Positions 52,660 to 61,272 of a stretch of DNA of 64,000 nucleotides are shown here, piece by piece. Under the pieces are notes generated by a model that searched no databases, had not been told where the DNA came from, and saw nothing but the letters and a program-made list of their open reading frames with translations. How positions within the stretch are numbered: the stretch's first letter is position 1; every line of letters begins with the position of its first letter. The stretch covers positions 85,443 through 149,442 of the forward strand of contig NZ_JBDPLZ010000014.1 in assembly GCF_039871655.1 (NCBI RefSeq), given 5' to 3'. The stretch comes from Actinocorallia sp039871655 (GTDB lineage: Bacteria; Actinomycetota; Actinomycetes; Streptosporangiales; Streptosporangiaceae). Position numbers and translations under genes: made by a program.

Positions 52660-54996
52660 GTGAATGAGCTGGGAAAATTCGACGCAGATGTCGTCATTGT
52701 CGGCAGTGGGTTCGGTGGTGCCACCACGGCCCTGCGTCTCACCGAGGCCGGGCACAAGGTCATCGTCCTTGAGCGCGGCCGCCGGCTCAGCGACGCGGAT
52801 CTGCTGCGGGCCCGCAAGGACCCGCGCGCCTACCTGTGGCAGCCCGGGGCCGGCCTGCGCGGGTTCTTCTGGCAGCGCATCTTCCGCGATGTGGGGATCA
52901 TCGGCGCGAGCGGCGTCGGCGGCGGGTCGATCGTCTGGGCGGGCGTCCTGCTCGAACCCGGCGAGGCGTTCTACCGCTCCGCGTCATGGGAGCACCTGGC
53001 CGAGGACTGGCGGGCGGAACTGGCCCCCCACTACCAGCGGGCCGCCCGCATGCTCGGCCGGGTCACGAACGCGCATCTCGGCCCGATGGACGAGTACCTG
53101 CGCGAGGCGGCCCGAACCCTCGGCGCCGAGGACACCTTCGGCCCGGTGCCGATCGCGATCCACTTCGGTCGCGAGGGGGTGACCGAACCCGACCCCTTCT
53201 TCGGCGGAGAGGGTCCCGACCGCACCGGTTGCAGGCTGTGCGGCGAATGCCTGCTGGGCTGTCCGTACGGGTCGAAGAACCAGTTGACCCGCAACTACCT
53301 GCACCTGGCCGAACGGTACGGCGCGGAGATCCGCGCCGAACACGACGTCACGGGCATACGACCCCTCGAGGACGGTGGATACGAGGTCAGCGTCGCGCAC
53401 CCGTGGAAACGCCGGATCAAGCGTGAGCCGATCAGGGCCCGCCGGGTGGTCCTCGCCGCCGGCGTCCTCGGCACGCTGGAGCTGCTGTTCCGCTGCCGTG
53501 ACGAGCTCGGCACCCTGCCCCGGGTCTCGCAGCGGCTGGGGACCCGGGTCCGTACGAACAGCGAGGCGATCACCACCGTCCTCCAGCCGCCCGGTCAGGA
53601 CCTGTCGCGAGGACCGACGATCACGACCGACTTCCACCCCGACGCCGACACCCATGTGACGCAGAACCGGTACATCGGCGGCTGGCACATGCGGCTGCAG
53701 ATCGGCCCGATCGTGGACGGCGCACGCCCGGGCCGACGCGCGCTGCGCACGTTGTGGGAGCTGGCCCGGAGCCCGTTCGGGCAGCTGCGTTCGATGTTCG
53801 CCCGCGGCTTCGAGCAGCGGCTGACGTCGCTGACCGTCATGCAGCACCTCGACAACGAGCTCGCCTTCGAATTCCGCCGCTCGCCGTTCCGGCCGTGGCG
53901 GCGGGTGCTGCGCTCCCGGGCCATACCGGGACGGGAGGCTCCCACCTACCTTCCGGTCGCGAACGAGGTGACACGCGCGTTCGCCGACGCCTCCGGCGGC
54001 CGACCGGGCAACCTGCTGGGCGAGACGGTCGGCGGCCTGTCGATCACCGCGCACATCCTGGGCGGCGCCGTCATGGGGACCGACGAGTCCGACGGCGTCG
54101 TCAACGTCGACCACGAGGTGTTCGGCCACCCGGGCCTGTACATCGCCGACGCCAGCACCATCCCGGCGAACCTCGGCGTCAACCCGTCGCTCACCATCAC
54201 CGCCATGGCCGAACGGTTCGCGGCCCGATTCCCCGAGGCGCCGTCCGGCGCGACCCCATCGTCGCCCAAGCCGCGAGCGAACCCAGGAGAACGACATGAC
54301 GACCACACCGCAGAGCACTTCCCTCCGGGCTCTCCGCGCGGCCTGGAGCACACTCGCGGCCCCCGTGCTCACCGACTTCGAGGGGGACTTCGAGGCCTCC
54401 TTCGTCGGCGGCCCCCTGCGCGCCATCGCCCCTCGCGGGCTGGCCCTGGCGGGCCTGCCGCGCTGGTACGGCAAGAGGTTCGCACCGCCGCAGCCGGGAG
54501 CGGACGTGCTTCAGGGGGTCAATCTGCTGACCGCCCGGAACGGAACAGATCTCGAGGAGACGCTGCCGATGACGGCGACGCTCGGAGCGTCCCTCGCCGA
54601 CGGGCAACCGGCCCTCATCGTGACCTATCCGGCGGACTCCCGGCTGCCATGGCGCTGGGTGCGCGACGAGTTCCGCGTCTGGAGCCACGACACGTTCCTC
54701 GGCATGACGTTCGTCGACCTCCCGCCCGCCCGGCACGCCGGCGGCACACCCTTTATGCTGACCCGAGCCGCCTCCTGACGGAGGCCCATCACCCTCGCCG
54801 ACCTCCGCGAACGCGCCGAGTGAGGACGGGCGGCACTCGCGATAGGAGCCAGGGGTCCCACTCACGGAAACCAATGGCCTCTGCGCGGAGGACGAGCCGT
54901 TCTCGAGACGGTTCGCCGAAGACCGATGTGATGCCCGGCCGATGCGTCGGCCTCTCATCCGGTTCAGAGAGGGCCGGACTGTTTCAGCGACTTTGA
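52660..54996 (+). CDS. GMC-family (cholesterol-oxidase-like) oxidoreductase with a run-on C terminus
   Basis: The first 530 residues are a GMC oxidoreductase: FAD motif VVIVGSGFGGATTALRL (GxGxxG 15-20), GRRLSDADLLRARKDP, a Cys cluster TGCRLCGECLLGCPYGSKN as in actinobacterial cholesterol-oxidase-like proteins, and the C-terminal DASTIPANLGVNPSLTITAM. The domain should end near 54250, but the frame runs on to 54996 as low-complexity Arg/Pro sequence over the next gene. A TGA at 54297-54299 in another frame would give a normal ATGA junction, so a one-base loss just upstream is likely. GTG start at 52660 has no clear ribosome site. Confidence 0.82.
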   Translation: MNELGKFDADVVIVGSGFGGATTALRLTEAGHKVIVLERGRRLSDADLLRARKDPRAYLWQPGAGLRGFFWQRIFRDVGIIGASGVGGGSIVWAGVLLEPGEAFYRSASWEHLAEDWRAELAPHYQRAARMLGRVTNAHLGPMDEYLREAARTLGAEDTFGPVPIAIHFGREGVTEPDPFFGGEGPDRTGCRLCGECLLGCPYGSKNQLTRNYLHLAERYGAEIRAEHDVTGIRPLEDGGYEVSVAHPWKRRIKREPIRARRVVLAAGVLGTLELLFRCRDELGTLPRVSQRLGTRVRTNSEAITTVLQPPGQDLSRGPTITTDFHPDADTHVTQNRYIGGWHMRLQIGPIVDGARPGRRALRTLWELARSPFGQLRSMFARGFEQRLTSLTVMQHLDNELAFEFRRSPFRPWRRVLRSRAIPGREAPTYLPVANEVTRAFADASGGRPGNLLGETVGGLSITAHILGGAVMGTDESDGVVNVDHEVFGHPGLYIADASTIPANLGVNPSLTITAMAERFAARFPEAPSGATPSSPKPRANPGERHDDHTAEHFPPGSPRGLEHTRGPRAHRLRGGLRGLLRRRPPARHRPSRAGPGGPAALVRQEVRTAAAGSGRASGGQSADRPERNRSRGDAADDGDARSVPRRRATGPHRDLSGGLPAAMALGARRVPRLEPRHVPRHDVRRPPARPARRRHTLYADPSRLLTEAHHPRRPPRTRRVRTGGTRDRSQGSHSRKPMASARRTSRSRDGSPKTDVMPGRCVGLSSGSERAGLFQRL
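54296..54778 (+). CDS. Hypothetical protein downstream of GMC oxidoreductase
   Basis: 160 residues. ATG at 54296 follows AGGAG. Soluble, with LTDFEGDFEASFVGGPLRA, WYGKRFAPP and FRVWSHDTFLGMTFVDLPP. The small beta-barrel-like pattern recalls lipid- or steroid-related accessory proteins, but I do not recognise the family. It lies wholly inside the run-on frame of the preceding gene; its own base use and ribosome site show that it is the real frame. Confidence 0.72.
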   Translation: MTTTPQSTSLRALRAAWSTLAAPVLTDFEGDFEASFVGGPLRAIAPRGLALAGLPRWYGKRFAPPQPGADVLQGVNLLTARNGTDLEETLPMTATLGASLADGQPALIVTYPADSRLPWRWVRDEFRVWSHDTFLGMTFVDLPPARHAGGTPFMLTRAAS

Positions 54997-55020
54997 AACA
55001 GGCCTCAGGGTGCGGTCGGT

Positions 55021-56154
55021 TCACGGGGCGTTGGTGAGCCAGTCGTGGAATCCGGAGGGTCGGTGGACGCCGATGACGCCGTGTTCGTACAGGCCCCATC
55101 CTTCGAGTGGCGGTTTGTCTCTTTCGTGCCAGACCGCTCGGCCGACGCTGTCGGTCAGGCCGAAGGGGACGCGTGCGATGATCTGCGGGTCGGTCATGTC
55201 GTAGGTGACGCGTTCGCTCCATCCTTCGCCTCGCCACTGGCCGTGCGCCCAGTCGGAGTCGCCGCCGTATCCGCCGCCGACGTGGATGGCGAGGGGCAGG
55301 AGCGATTCGAGTTCGACGAGGACGTCGGTTCCGTCGGGGGTGCGAAAGCTGAGGGCGCCCGTCAGCGGTGTGCGGGTGCCGGGTCGGTAGTTCGTGGTGA
55401 CGAGCGGCCAGCCGAGCTGCTCGGTTCGTCCGTCCGGCCAGACGCGGTGGCAGTCGTTGAGGACGCGGTGTCCATCGGGCTCTTCCTGGATGATGACGAT
55501 CATCGCGAAGTCGTCGAAGGCGATGGGGACGTAGAGCCACCACATTCCGTCGAACGGCGGTTGCCCCGGTGCGCCTGCGGGCTCGCTCTCGCCGACCGGC
55601 CGGATGCCCCAGGAGCGGTCGCGGGTGCCGCGCCAGATGTCCGGGGTGATGTCGTACTCCTGGCCGTCGATGCTCAGGCTGCCTTCCCAGGATCCGACCT
55701 GGGCGAAGCGCTGGGCGTCGAGCGTCGCTCGGTGCCCGCCGGTGCGCATGATGTGGCGCTGCTCGGGGATCGCGGGGAAGAGGCCGCGCCAGGTGATGTC
55801 GAGCGAGATGCCCTCGGTCTCCTCGACGATCAGCCGGGAGGTTCTGAGCGGCTCGATGACCTCGATCCGGTAGTTGCCGCAGTGCTGGTTGAGCCGGTCG
55901 CCGTCGAGCCTGTCGCCGAAGTGCAGTGCCGTCTGCTGGTCGCCGCGTCGGACGAGGAGGAACGCGTCCTTGGTGCCGAGGTTCGGGTAGTAGCCGATTC
56001 CGGTGATCATCATGATGTCGCCGGTGCGGTCGTGGGCGTTCCAGTAGGACCGGTCGTAGAAGTTCCGGTCGCTGCTGCCGACCCATTCGATGGGGGCGGG
56101 GATCTGGTGGATCGGGAACTCGTCGAGCGGGAAGACGCCAGGTACCTCGGGCAC
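55021..56154 (-). CDS. DUF7064/7065-like protein (two-domain, lipocalin-like)
   Basis: 377 residues from a GTG at 56154 behind TGGAGG. Motifs FPLDEFPIHQIPAPIEWVGS, DRSYWNAHDRTGDIMMITG, YPNLGTKDAF and FDDFAMIVIIQEEPDG recall actinobacterial proteins annotated DUF7064/7065, often beside steroid, terpenoid or xenobiotic genes. Beta-rich, without catalytic motif or signal. It follows the phosphotransferase-like gene by 20 bases on the same strand, probably one operon. The family name is from memory. Confidence 0.65.
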   Translation of the reverse strand: MPEVPGVFPLDEFPIHQIPAPIEWVGSSDRNFYDRSYWNAHDRTGDIMMITGIGYYPNLGTKDAFLLVRRGDQQTALHFGDRLDGDRLNQHCGNYRIEVIEPLRTSRLIVEETEGISLDITWRGLFPAIPEQRHIMRTGGHRATLDAQRFAQVGSWEGSLSIDGQEYDITPDIWRGTRDRSWGIRPVGESEPAGAPGQPPFDGMWWLYVPIAFDDFAMIVIIQEEPDGHRVLNDCHRVWPDGRTEQLGWPLVTTNYRPGTRTPLTGALSFRTPDGTDVLVELESLLPLAIHVGGGYGGDSDWAHGQWRGEGWSERVTYDMTDPQIIARVPFGLTDSVGRAVWHERDKPPLEGWGLYEHGVIGVHRPSGFHDWLTNAP

Positions 56155-56174
56155 GGTGAGACCTCCAGGTCGCT

Positions 56175-58598
56175 TTACGCGGTGGTGGGAGAGGGCGCGG
56201 CAGGAGAGTGGTCCAGCAGTGTCACGGTGCCGCGGTCGCCGTCGACCCGGACCCGGTCGCCGGTGTGGAGCAGGCGAGTGGCGCCTTGGGTGTTGACCAC
56301 GCAGGGCAGTCCGTACTCGCGGGCGACGACGGCGCCATGGGAGACCGAGCTGCCGATGTCGGTGACGAGCGCGGCGATCAGGGTGAAGTACGGCGTCCAG
56401 CCGACGTCCGTCACGGGCGCGACCAGGACCTCTCCGGGTCGCAGCTCCCGGGCTTGCGCGATCGTGGTCGCGACGCGGACGGTTCCCTCGACGACGCCGC
56501 CGCACGCGGGACGACCGATGATCACTCCGTCCTCGGTCTCCTGCGGAGGCTGCGGCCGGGTCGGGACGGGCTTGCCGACGGAGACGTCCGGGAACTCGAG
56601 CCGGGCCTGGAACGCGAGCGCCGCTCGGCGCGCTCGGGCTTGGTCGATCAGGTTCCCGACGTCGTCGGCGCCCACGAGTTCCGGCAGCTCTGACCGGTCG
56701 AAGAAGAACACCAGGTCGGCGTCGGGCAGCCGCCCTGTCGCGGCCAGCCGCTCACCCAGCAGGCGATAGCCGTGGCTGAGCCGGTGGGCGACCAGGACCA
56801 TCCGGGACTTGGTCGCCTCACGTCCGCGTGCCCCGGCCTGCGCCAGGCGGGCCATCACCCGCACCGCCCGGGAAACACCTTCCTGTGGCGCCGCGTGGGC
56901 CGGCCGGGCGGTGTCTCCGGCGAGAAGGCGAGCACGGAGCATGGCCTGCATGATCGTGCCGAGGCCTTCGGGATCGTCCGCCCAGGACGGGTCGCGCACA
57001 CACAGCTCTCGGTAGCCCCGGTGACCATGGCGGCGCAGGAACTCGTTGAAAGTGCGGTTGGTCGGACCGTCGCCTGCGATCAGCCGGGTCACGGCCTCGG
57101 CGGGGTCCGGGTGGAGGAACGCCTCGGCTTCTGTCGTGTCCGCGGCCAGACGGCCTATGACGTCGTCCAGGTGCTCCAGCATGATGGCGCTCTCGACGTT
57201 GGTGGCACCGGCCATCAGCGCGGCGGCCCGGGAACGGCCTTCGTCTTCGCTGCGGCCCGCGCGGACCGCTTCGCGCGTGACCGTCTGTTCGAGCATGTTC
57301 GCGGCGACGGCGGAGCGTGCAGAAGACCGAACGTGGGTGAGCGTGGCCTCGTTGTAGAGCGCGATCGCCGCGTCGAGCTCGGCGAGCAGGGCCGTCGGCT
57401 CCGCCGCGGACGGCGCGTCGAAGCGGGCCAGATCGCGGTCCAGGCGCCGGATCGCCCGTCCCGCCGAGAGCGCGAACGTGGTCAGCCGGACGGTGTTGAC
57501 CAGGCGGCGGACGAACGGCTTCGGCGGCTTGGGCACCAGCTCGGGGACGACTCTGCCCGCGATCGACAGCGAGTACTGCTCGAGCGAGTTGCCCAGGATC
57601 CCCGAGCTCAGGGCCGTGCCTTCGGTCATGTTGAGGAACAGGTGGCCGGAGAAGTAGCCGAGCTGCAGCCAGCGGTCCTCATGGTAGGAGTCCTGGAACC
57701 CGCCGGCGACCTGGACCATCTGCATCGCGTACTCGATCGCCTGGCCGCTGACGGACGCCGTGAGCGGGCAGAAGGCGCCGGGCATCATCTCGCCGATGTT
57801 GCACCGGGTGTAGACGTGGTCCTCGCCGGCCACCGTGCTGTCCATCTCGTTCAGGTCCCCGGGCAGGGTGGTGATCGGCCGTGCCTGAAGCCAGCGGATC
57901 CCGCCGGTCCGGTCGATCGCCCATTCGAGGTCCAGGGGCGCTCCCCACAGCGCCTGCGCACTCCGGGCTCCGGCCGCGACGGCCATGACCTCGTCGTCGG
58001 TGAGCGCCGGACTCTCCGTGATCTGGCGGTTCGTGATCTGTCCGGTGTGGTCGACCTCGTAGTGGTCCGAGCTCGCGGAGCCGTCGACCAACGATTCTCC
58101 GAGGCCGGGAACCGCGTCGACCACGCAAAGGTCGCGTCGGCCGCTCGCCGGATCCGCGGTGAACACGACGCCGGCGGCGCGCGCGTCGACCATCTCCTGA
58201 ACCACGAGATGCATCGCGCCGAAGATCCCGGTGTCCGACCGGTAGGCGGTCGCACGGTCCGAGGACATGGAGGCCGCACAATGCCGGATCGCGGCGAGGA
58301 GGTCGTCGTATCCGGCCACTCCCAGGACCGACTCGTACTGGCCGGCGAAGGAACTCACGGCGCCGTCCTCGCCCGAAGCCGAGGAACGCACCGCGACCGC
58401 CCCTCCCGAGACGGTCATCCGGGTGTAGCGGGCTTCGAGTCCAGCGGGAAGGTCGACGGCGTCGGCGTTCGCGATGACGAACGCGGCCGGCACCGGGAAA
58501 CCGGCGGCGGCGAGCTTCGCGAGACCGAGAGCCTTGCCGCCGTACCTCGCATCGATGACGTCCGACAACTCGACGAGCTCGCTCTGGGGCTGCTTCAC
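56175..58598 (-). CDS. ATP-dependent dikinase-type phosphotransferase (rifampin-phosphotransferase-like layout)
   Basis: 807 residues. ATP-grasp domain 1-320 (YGGKALGLAKLAAAGFPVP, AVRSSASGEDGAVSSFAGQY, DLEWAIDRTGGIRWLQARPI), a helical middle domain (320-700), and a C-terminal swivelling His domain (GGVVEGTVRVATT, then SSVSHGAVVAREYGLPCVV, His754). Unlike PEP synthase there is no C-terminal PEP/pyruvate barrel. This is the rifampin phosphotransferase order, in which ATP phosphorylates the His and then a substrate hydroxyl. GTG at 58598 is 27 bases from the divergent TetR start. It may phosphorylate a drug or activate a growth substrate. Confidence 0.85.
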   Translation of the reverse strand: MKQPQSELVELSDVIDARYGGKALGLAKLAAAGFPVPAAFVIANADAVDLPAGLEARYTRMTVSGGAVAVRSSASGEDGAVSSFAGQYESVLGVAGYDDLLAAIRHCAASMSSDRATAYRSDTGIFGAMHLVVQEMVDARAAGVVFTADPASGRRDLCVVDAVPGLGESLVDGSASSDHYEVDHTGQITNRQITESPALTDDEVMAVAAGARSAQALWGAPLDLEWAIDRTGGIRWLQARPITTLPGDLNEMDSTVAGEDHVYTRCNIGEMMPGAFCPLTASVSGQAIEYAMQMVQVAGGFQDSYHEDRWLQLGYFSGHLFLNMTEGTALSSGILGNSLEQYSLSIAGRVVPELVPKPPKPFVRRLVNTVRLTTFALSAGRAIRRLDRDLARFDAPSAAEPTALLAELDAAIALYNEATLTHVRSSARSAVAANMLEQTVTREAVRAGRSEDEGRSRAAALMAGATNVESAIMLEHLDDVIGRLAADTTEAEAFLHPDPAEAVTRLIAGDGPTNRTFNEFLRRHGHRGYRELCVRDPSWADDPEGLGTIMQAMLRARLLAGDTARPAHAAPQEGVSRAVRVMARLAQAGARGREATKSRMVLVAHRLSHGYRLLGERLAATGRLPDADLVFFFDRSELPELVGADDVGNLIDQARARRAALAFQARLEFPDVSVGKPVPTRPQPPQETEDGVIIGRPACGGVVEGTVRVATTIAQARELRPGEVLVAPVTDVGWTPYFTLIAALVTDIGSSVSHGAVVAREYGLPCVVNTQGATRLLHTGDRVRVDGDRGTVTLLDHSPAAPSPTTA

Positions 58599-58625
58599 GG
58601 CAGTTACGTTACACTTTGCTCGAAA
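58599..58625. promoter_or_regulatory. 27-base divergent control region with GTTACGTTAC dyad
   Basis: Only 27 bases separate the GTG of the phosphotransferase gene and the ATG of TetR. GTTACGTTAC at 58603-58612 agrees with its reverse complement at 8 of 10 positions around a central ACGT. With so little space the two promoters must overlap coding DNA or give near-leaderless transcripts; the dyad is the likely TetR operator. Confidence 0.6.
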
Positions 58626-59225
58626 ATGAACAAGCCCCTTGGAAGACCGCGTAACGCCCACATCGACGAGGCCGTCCTGACCGCCGCCGCCGAGCTGCTG
58701 ACAGAGGTCGGCTACGCCGAGGTGACCATGGCCGCCATCGCCGACCGCGCCGGCACGTCCCGGCCCGCGGTCTACCGGCGCTGGCCCGGCAAAGCCCACC
58801 TCGTCCACGAGGCGACCTTCCGCGACAGCGTCACCGTCGGCGTGCCCCAGACGGGCTCATTCGCCGAAGACCTGCGTGAACTGGTGCGACGGATCGCGGA
58901 GCTCCTGACCACGCCCCTGGCCCGCATCGCCGTACCCGGCCTGATAGCCGAAGCCGCGACCGATCCGGTCCTCCACCGACGTCTCCTCGAACGGTTCTCC
59001 GCCACGGGGTGGCGCGGACTCGACGCCACCCTCGCCGCGGCCGTCGAAAGCGGAGAACTCGACGCCGAGGTCGACACACTCGTGATGCTGGAGATGGTCA
59101 TCGGCTCCGCCCTGGCCGCCACCCTGACCAGAGGACCCGACGGCCTCACCCCGGACTGGGTCGACAAGACGGCCCGCATCCTCCTCAACGGCGTGAGGCC
59201 CGCGAACCGCGAGGCGACATCCTGA
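58626..59225 (+). CDS. TetR-family regulator
   Basis: 199 residues. HTH at 10-60: AVLTAAAELLTEVGYAEVTM, then AIADRAGTSRPAVYRRWPGKA. The C-terminal helical domain includes GLIAEAATDPVLHRRLLERF, the AcrR/TetR_C type. ATG at 58626 has no clear ribosome site, in line with a very short leader. Divergent from the phosphotransferase operon, which it presumably represses along with itself. Confidence 0.92.
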   Translation: MNKPLGRPRNAHIDEAVLTAAAELLTEVGYAEVTMAAIADRAGTSRPAVYRRWPGKAHLVHEATFRDSVTVGVPQTGSFAEDLRELVRRIAELLTTPLARIAVPGLIAEAATDPVLHRRLLERFSATGWRGLDATLAAAVESGELDAEVDTLVMLEMVIGSALAATLTRGPDGLTPDWVDKTARILLNGVRPANREATS

Positions 59226-59264
59226 CGCTTCCGGATCCGGCCTCACGGCCGCCCGGCGCGCGGG

Positions 59265-60290
59265 TCACCCTGATCCCGTCGTCGTCCTGAGTTCGGCCGC
59301 GAGAGCGGAGATCGTCTCCGGCGGGTGGGTCGATCCGGGGAAATAGGCACAGACCCGCTCGGCGACGTCGCCGAACCGGCTCTTGATCTCGGCCGCGCAC
59401 TCGGCCGGTGTTCCGACGACCGCCAGAGTCCGCATCACCCGGTCGTCGATCAGCCCGATCATCGTCATGATGTCGCCGGTCTTCGACAGCGCGTTCAACT
59501 CCGGTTGCAGATCCCCCCATCCCTCGATGTCCAGGACCGGCCTGTACGCCGGAGTCGAACCGTAGAACGCCAGCAGGGCCTTCACCCCGAAGGTCGCGGC
59601 CTCGATCTCCTCGGGGGTGTCGCCCATCGCGACGATCGCCTGCGGGTACAGGTCGATCCGCTCGCGACCCGCCAGCTTCAGGCCCTCGGCCACGGCCGGA
59701 AGAGTGCGCTCACGGAAATGCCGACGGCTGTGGAACGGCATCACCAGCAGCCCGTCGGCGACCTCGGCCGCGGTCCGGGTCATCACCGGGCCCAGCGCGC
59801 CGAGCAGGACCGGCGGCACACCGTAGGGGTTCGGTCCGGGGACGAACGTCGCGGGCATCAGGGTGTGCTTGGTGAACTCGCCGCGGAAGTCGAGCCGGGT
59901 GCCGTCCTGCCAGGAGTTCAGGATCGCCTTCACCGCGAGCACCGTCTCGCGCATCCGGGCGGCCGGCCTGCTCCAGGTCGAGCCGTACCGGTTCTCGATG
60001 TGCGGCCTGATCTGCGAACCCAGCCCGAGCCGGAACCGGCCCTTGCTCAGCAACTGCAGGTCGTAGGCCATGTTGGCCAGGTGCATCGGACTGCGCGGGA
60101 TCGCGATCGCGACGTTGGTCATCAGATCGGTCGGCGGGACGTCCGACGAACCGGCCGCGACGATCAGCGGCAGGAACACATCATGCGGGCCCTCAAAGGT
60201 GAACAGGCCGTCCACCCCGGCGGCGATCAGCGCGCGCGCACGCTGCGCCGCCTCGTCCGGCCGGCCGTCCAGTTGCACGTCGAGCTTCAT
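59265..60290 (-). CDS. LLM-class (F420-dependent) oxidoreductase
   Basis: 341 residues, luciferase-like TIM barrel. GVDGLFTFEGPHDVFLPL, ANMAYDLQLLSKGRFRLGLG and ENRYGSTWSRPAARMRE match F420-dependent members of the actinobacterial LLM group. F420 rather than FMN is inferred from the family. The ATG overlaps the preceding small gene's stop (ATGA). It probably reduces or oxidises a substrate in the same local pathway as the phosphotransferase, though it is on its own transcript. Confidence 0.9.
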   Translation of the reverse strand: MKLDVQLDGRPDEAAQRARALIAAGVDGLFTFEGPHDVFLPLIVAAGSSDVPPTDLMTNVAIAIPRSPMHLANMAYDLQLLSKGRFRLGLGSQIRPHIENRYGSTWSRPAARMRETVLAVKAILNSWQDGTRLDFRGEFTKHTLMPATFVPGPNPYGVPPVLLGALGPVMTRTAAEVADGLLVMPFHSRRHFRERTLPAVAEGLKLAGRERIDLYPQAIVAMGDTPEEIEAATFGVKALLAFYGSTPAYRPVLDIEGWGDLQPELNALSKTGDIMTMIGLIDDRVMRTLAVVGTPAECAAEIKSRFGDVAERVCAYFPGSTHPPETISALAAELRTTTGSG

Positions 60291-60550
60291 CGACCGCTCT
60301 CCGTTCCGCGCGGTGCCACGCGTTCGCCTGCGAGGGGTCGGGGTTCCTGGAACGAGCCGTGCATCTTCTCGATCCAGACCGTGGAGACCGGCAAGGCCGC
60401 AACATGGTGGCGGCCGCGGTAGGCGAACCCCCGGGGAGCCAGGCGCCGGGCTGCCGCCAGGGCGACGTCATAGATGATCGTCGCGGCAGAGGCGTCGCGG
60501 ACCACGACGGGCATGGTGATGCTCTGGTCGAGGACACGATGGGTGGTCAT
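60287..60550 (-). CDS. Short protein, possibly an acetoacetate-decarboxylase-like N-terminal fragment
   Basis: 87 residues, ATG at 60550 behind GGAGGC, stop overlapping the LLM gene start. The first 35 residues (HRVLDQSITMPVVVRDASAA, then TIIYDV) resemble the N terminus of acetoacetate decarboxylase family proteins, which are normally about 250 residues. The remainder (PVSTVWIEKMHGSFQEPRPL) does not fit and may be unrelated sequence joined by deletion. Either a small coupled protein or a truncated gene. Confidence 0.5.
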   Translation of the reverse strand: MTTHRVLDQSITMPVVVRDASAATIIYDVALAAARRLAPRGFAYRGRHHVAALPVSTVWIEKMHGSFQEPRPLAGERVAPRGTESGR

Positions 60551-61007
60551 ACCGCCTCCGGATCGGGGTGGTGAAGAGGACGCGCCGCCGAACGCCTCGG
60601 CGGCCCGGACGGCCGCGGGGCTTTCGAGGTCGGTGAGTCCTTCACCTACCATCGTCCCCTCCGGCCAGGCGAACGACTCGGCACACAGATCGCGATCGAG
60701 GTCGCTCCGTCCCAGGACTCGGGCATGGGGACATCGATGAGCTCCATCCAGAACATGAGGTGCGTAACGCACCACCAGCGTCATACAACATACAGAATCT
60801 GGATGATGGGTAACAGGAGTGGAGGCCCGCCTGCTGGAGCCTGTCCAACATCCCCGGTCCTATGCCGGCTGGGATGCGAGTTCGTTTCGGTACAGCGAGG
60901 AAATTCAGAAACCAGCGCCAGGACCTGTCGTCGGTGAAGACGAGGAAGAGGCACCATCGGTCACTCCGGTGGTGTCTCTTCTTGGGGATTCGGGACGGCT
61001 TCCCGTG
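60551..61007. other. Region without a convincing gene, holding a palindromic operator-like site
   Basis: About 450 bases of less biased base use, with several short open frames but none with a good start, ribosome site and codon pattern together. It contains the dyad at 60759-60773 and AT-richer DNA at 60780-60815, probably the promoter for the minus-strand genes below. Degenerate coding sequence may be present between 60640 and 60760. Confidence 0.45.
60759..60773. promoter_or_regulatory. Perfect 15-bp operator-like palindrome
   Basis: GGTGCGT-A-ACGCACC: two exact 7-base arms around one central base. Just beside it is CATACAACATACA. It lies about 210 bases before the small gene ending at 60550. 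Confidence 0.55.
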
Positions 61008-61238
61008 TCAGCTCGCTTCGGCCTTGGCGGGCGGGCGCCAGCAGAAGACCAGCAGGAGCAGGCTTCCTCCCCCGCCGACGGCGCCGTCGGCGGGCGCGAC
61101 CCGCTCACCGAGCTGGTCCTGCGGAGCCATCTCATGGCCGCCGCAGGTCAGGGCGAGGTCCTCGTCCGGGCAGCGGACGAGGACCAGGGCCGTCGAGTCA
61201 ACGGCGTTCTTCAGGGTCTGGCCCACTTTCAGCTTCAT
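61008..61238 (-). CDS. Small hypothetical protein
   Basis: 76 residues, ATG at 61238 with GAGGAG 8 bases upstream. It begins MKLKVGQTLKNAVDSTALVL, has Cys residues in VRCPDEDLALTCGGHEM, and ends in a hydrophobic stretch GSLLLLVFCWRPP. The good ribosome site and conserved-looking N-terminal half support a gene; the C-terminal half may be shifted out of frame. It follows the aldehyde dehydrogenase remnant on the same strand and may once have been its operon partner. Confidence 0.6.
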   Translation of the reverse strand: MKLKVGQTLKNAVDSTALVLVRCPDEDLALTCGGHEMAPQDQLGERVAPADGAVGGGGSLLLLVFCWRPPAKAEAS

Positions 61239-61272
61239 CTCGTACTCCTCACTTGAAATTCCGGTGCGGGTG

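Noticed and set aside
60287..60784. A 165-residue protein reading through from an ATG at 60784
   Set aside because: The part before 60550 has no ribosome site and less biased codon use; the start at 60550 behind GGAGG is better.
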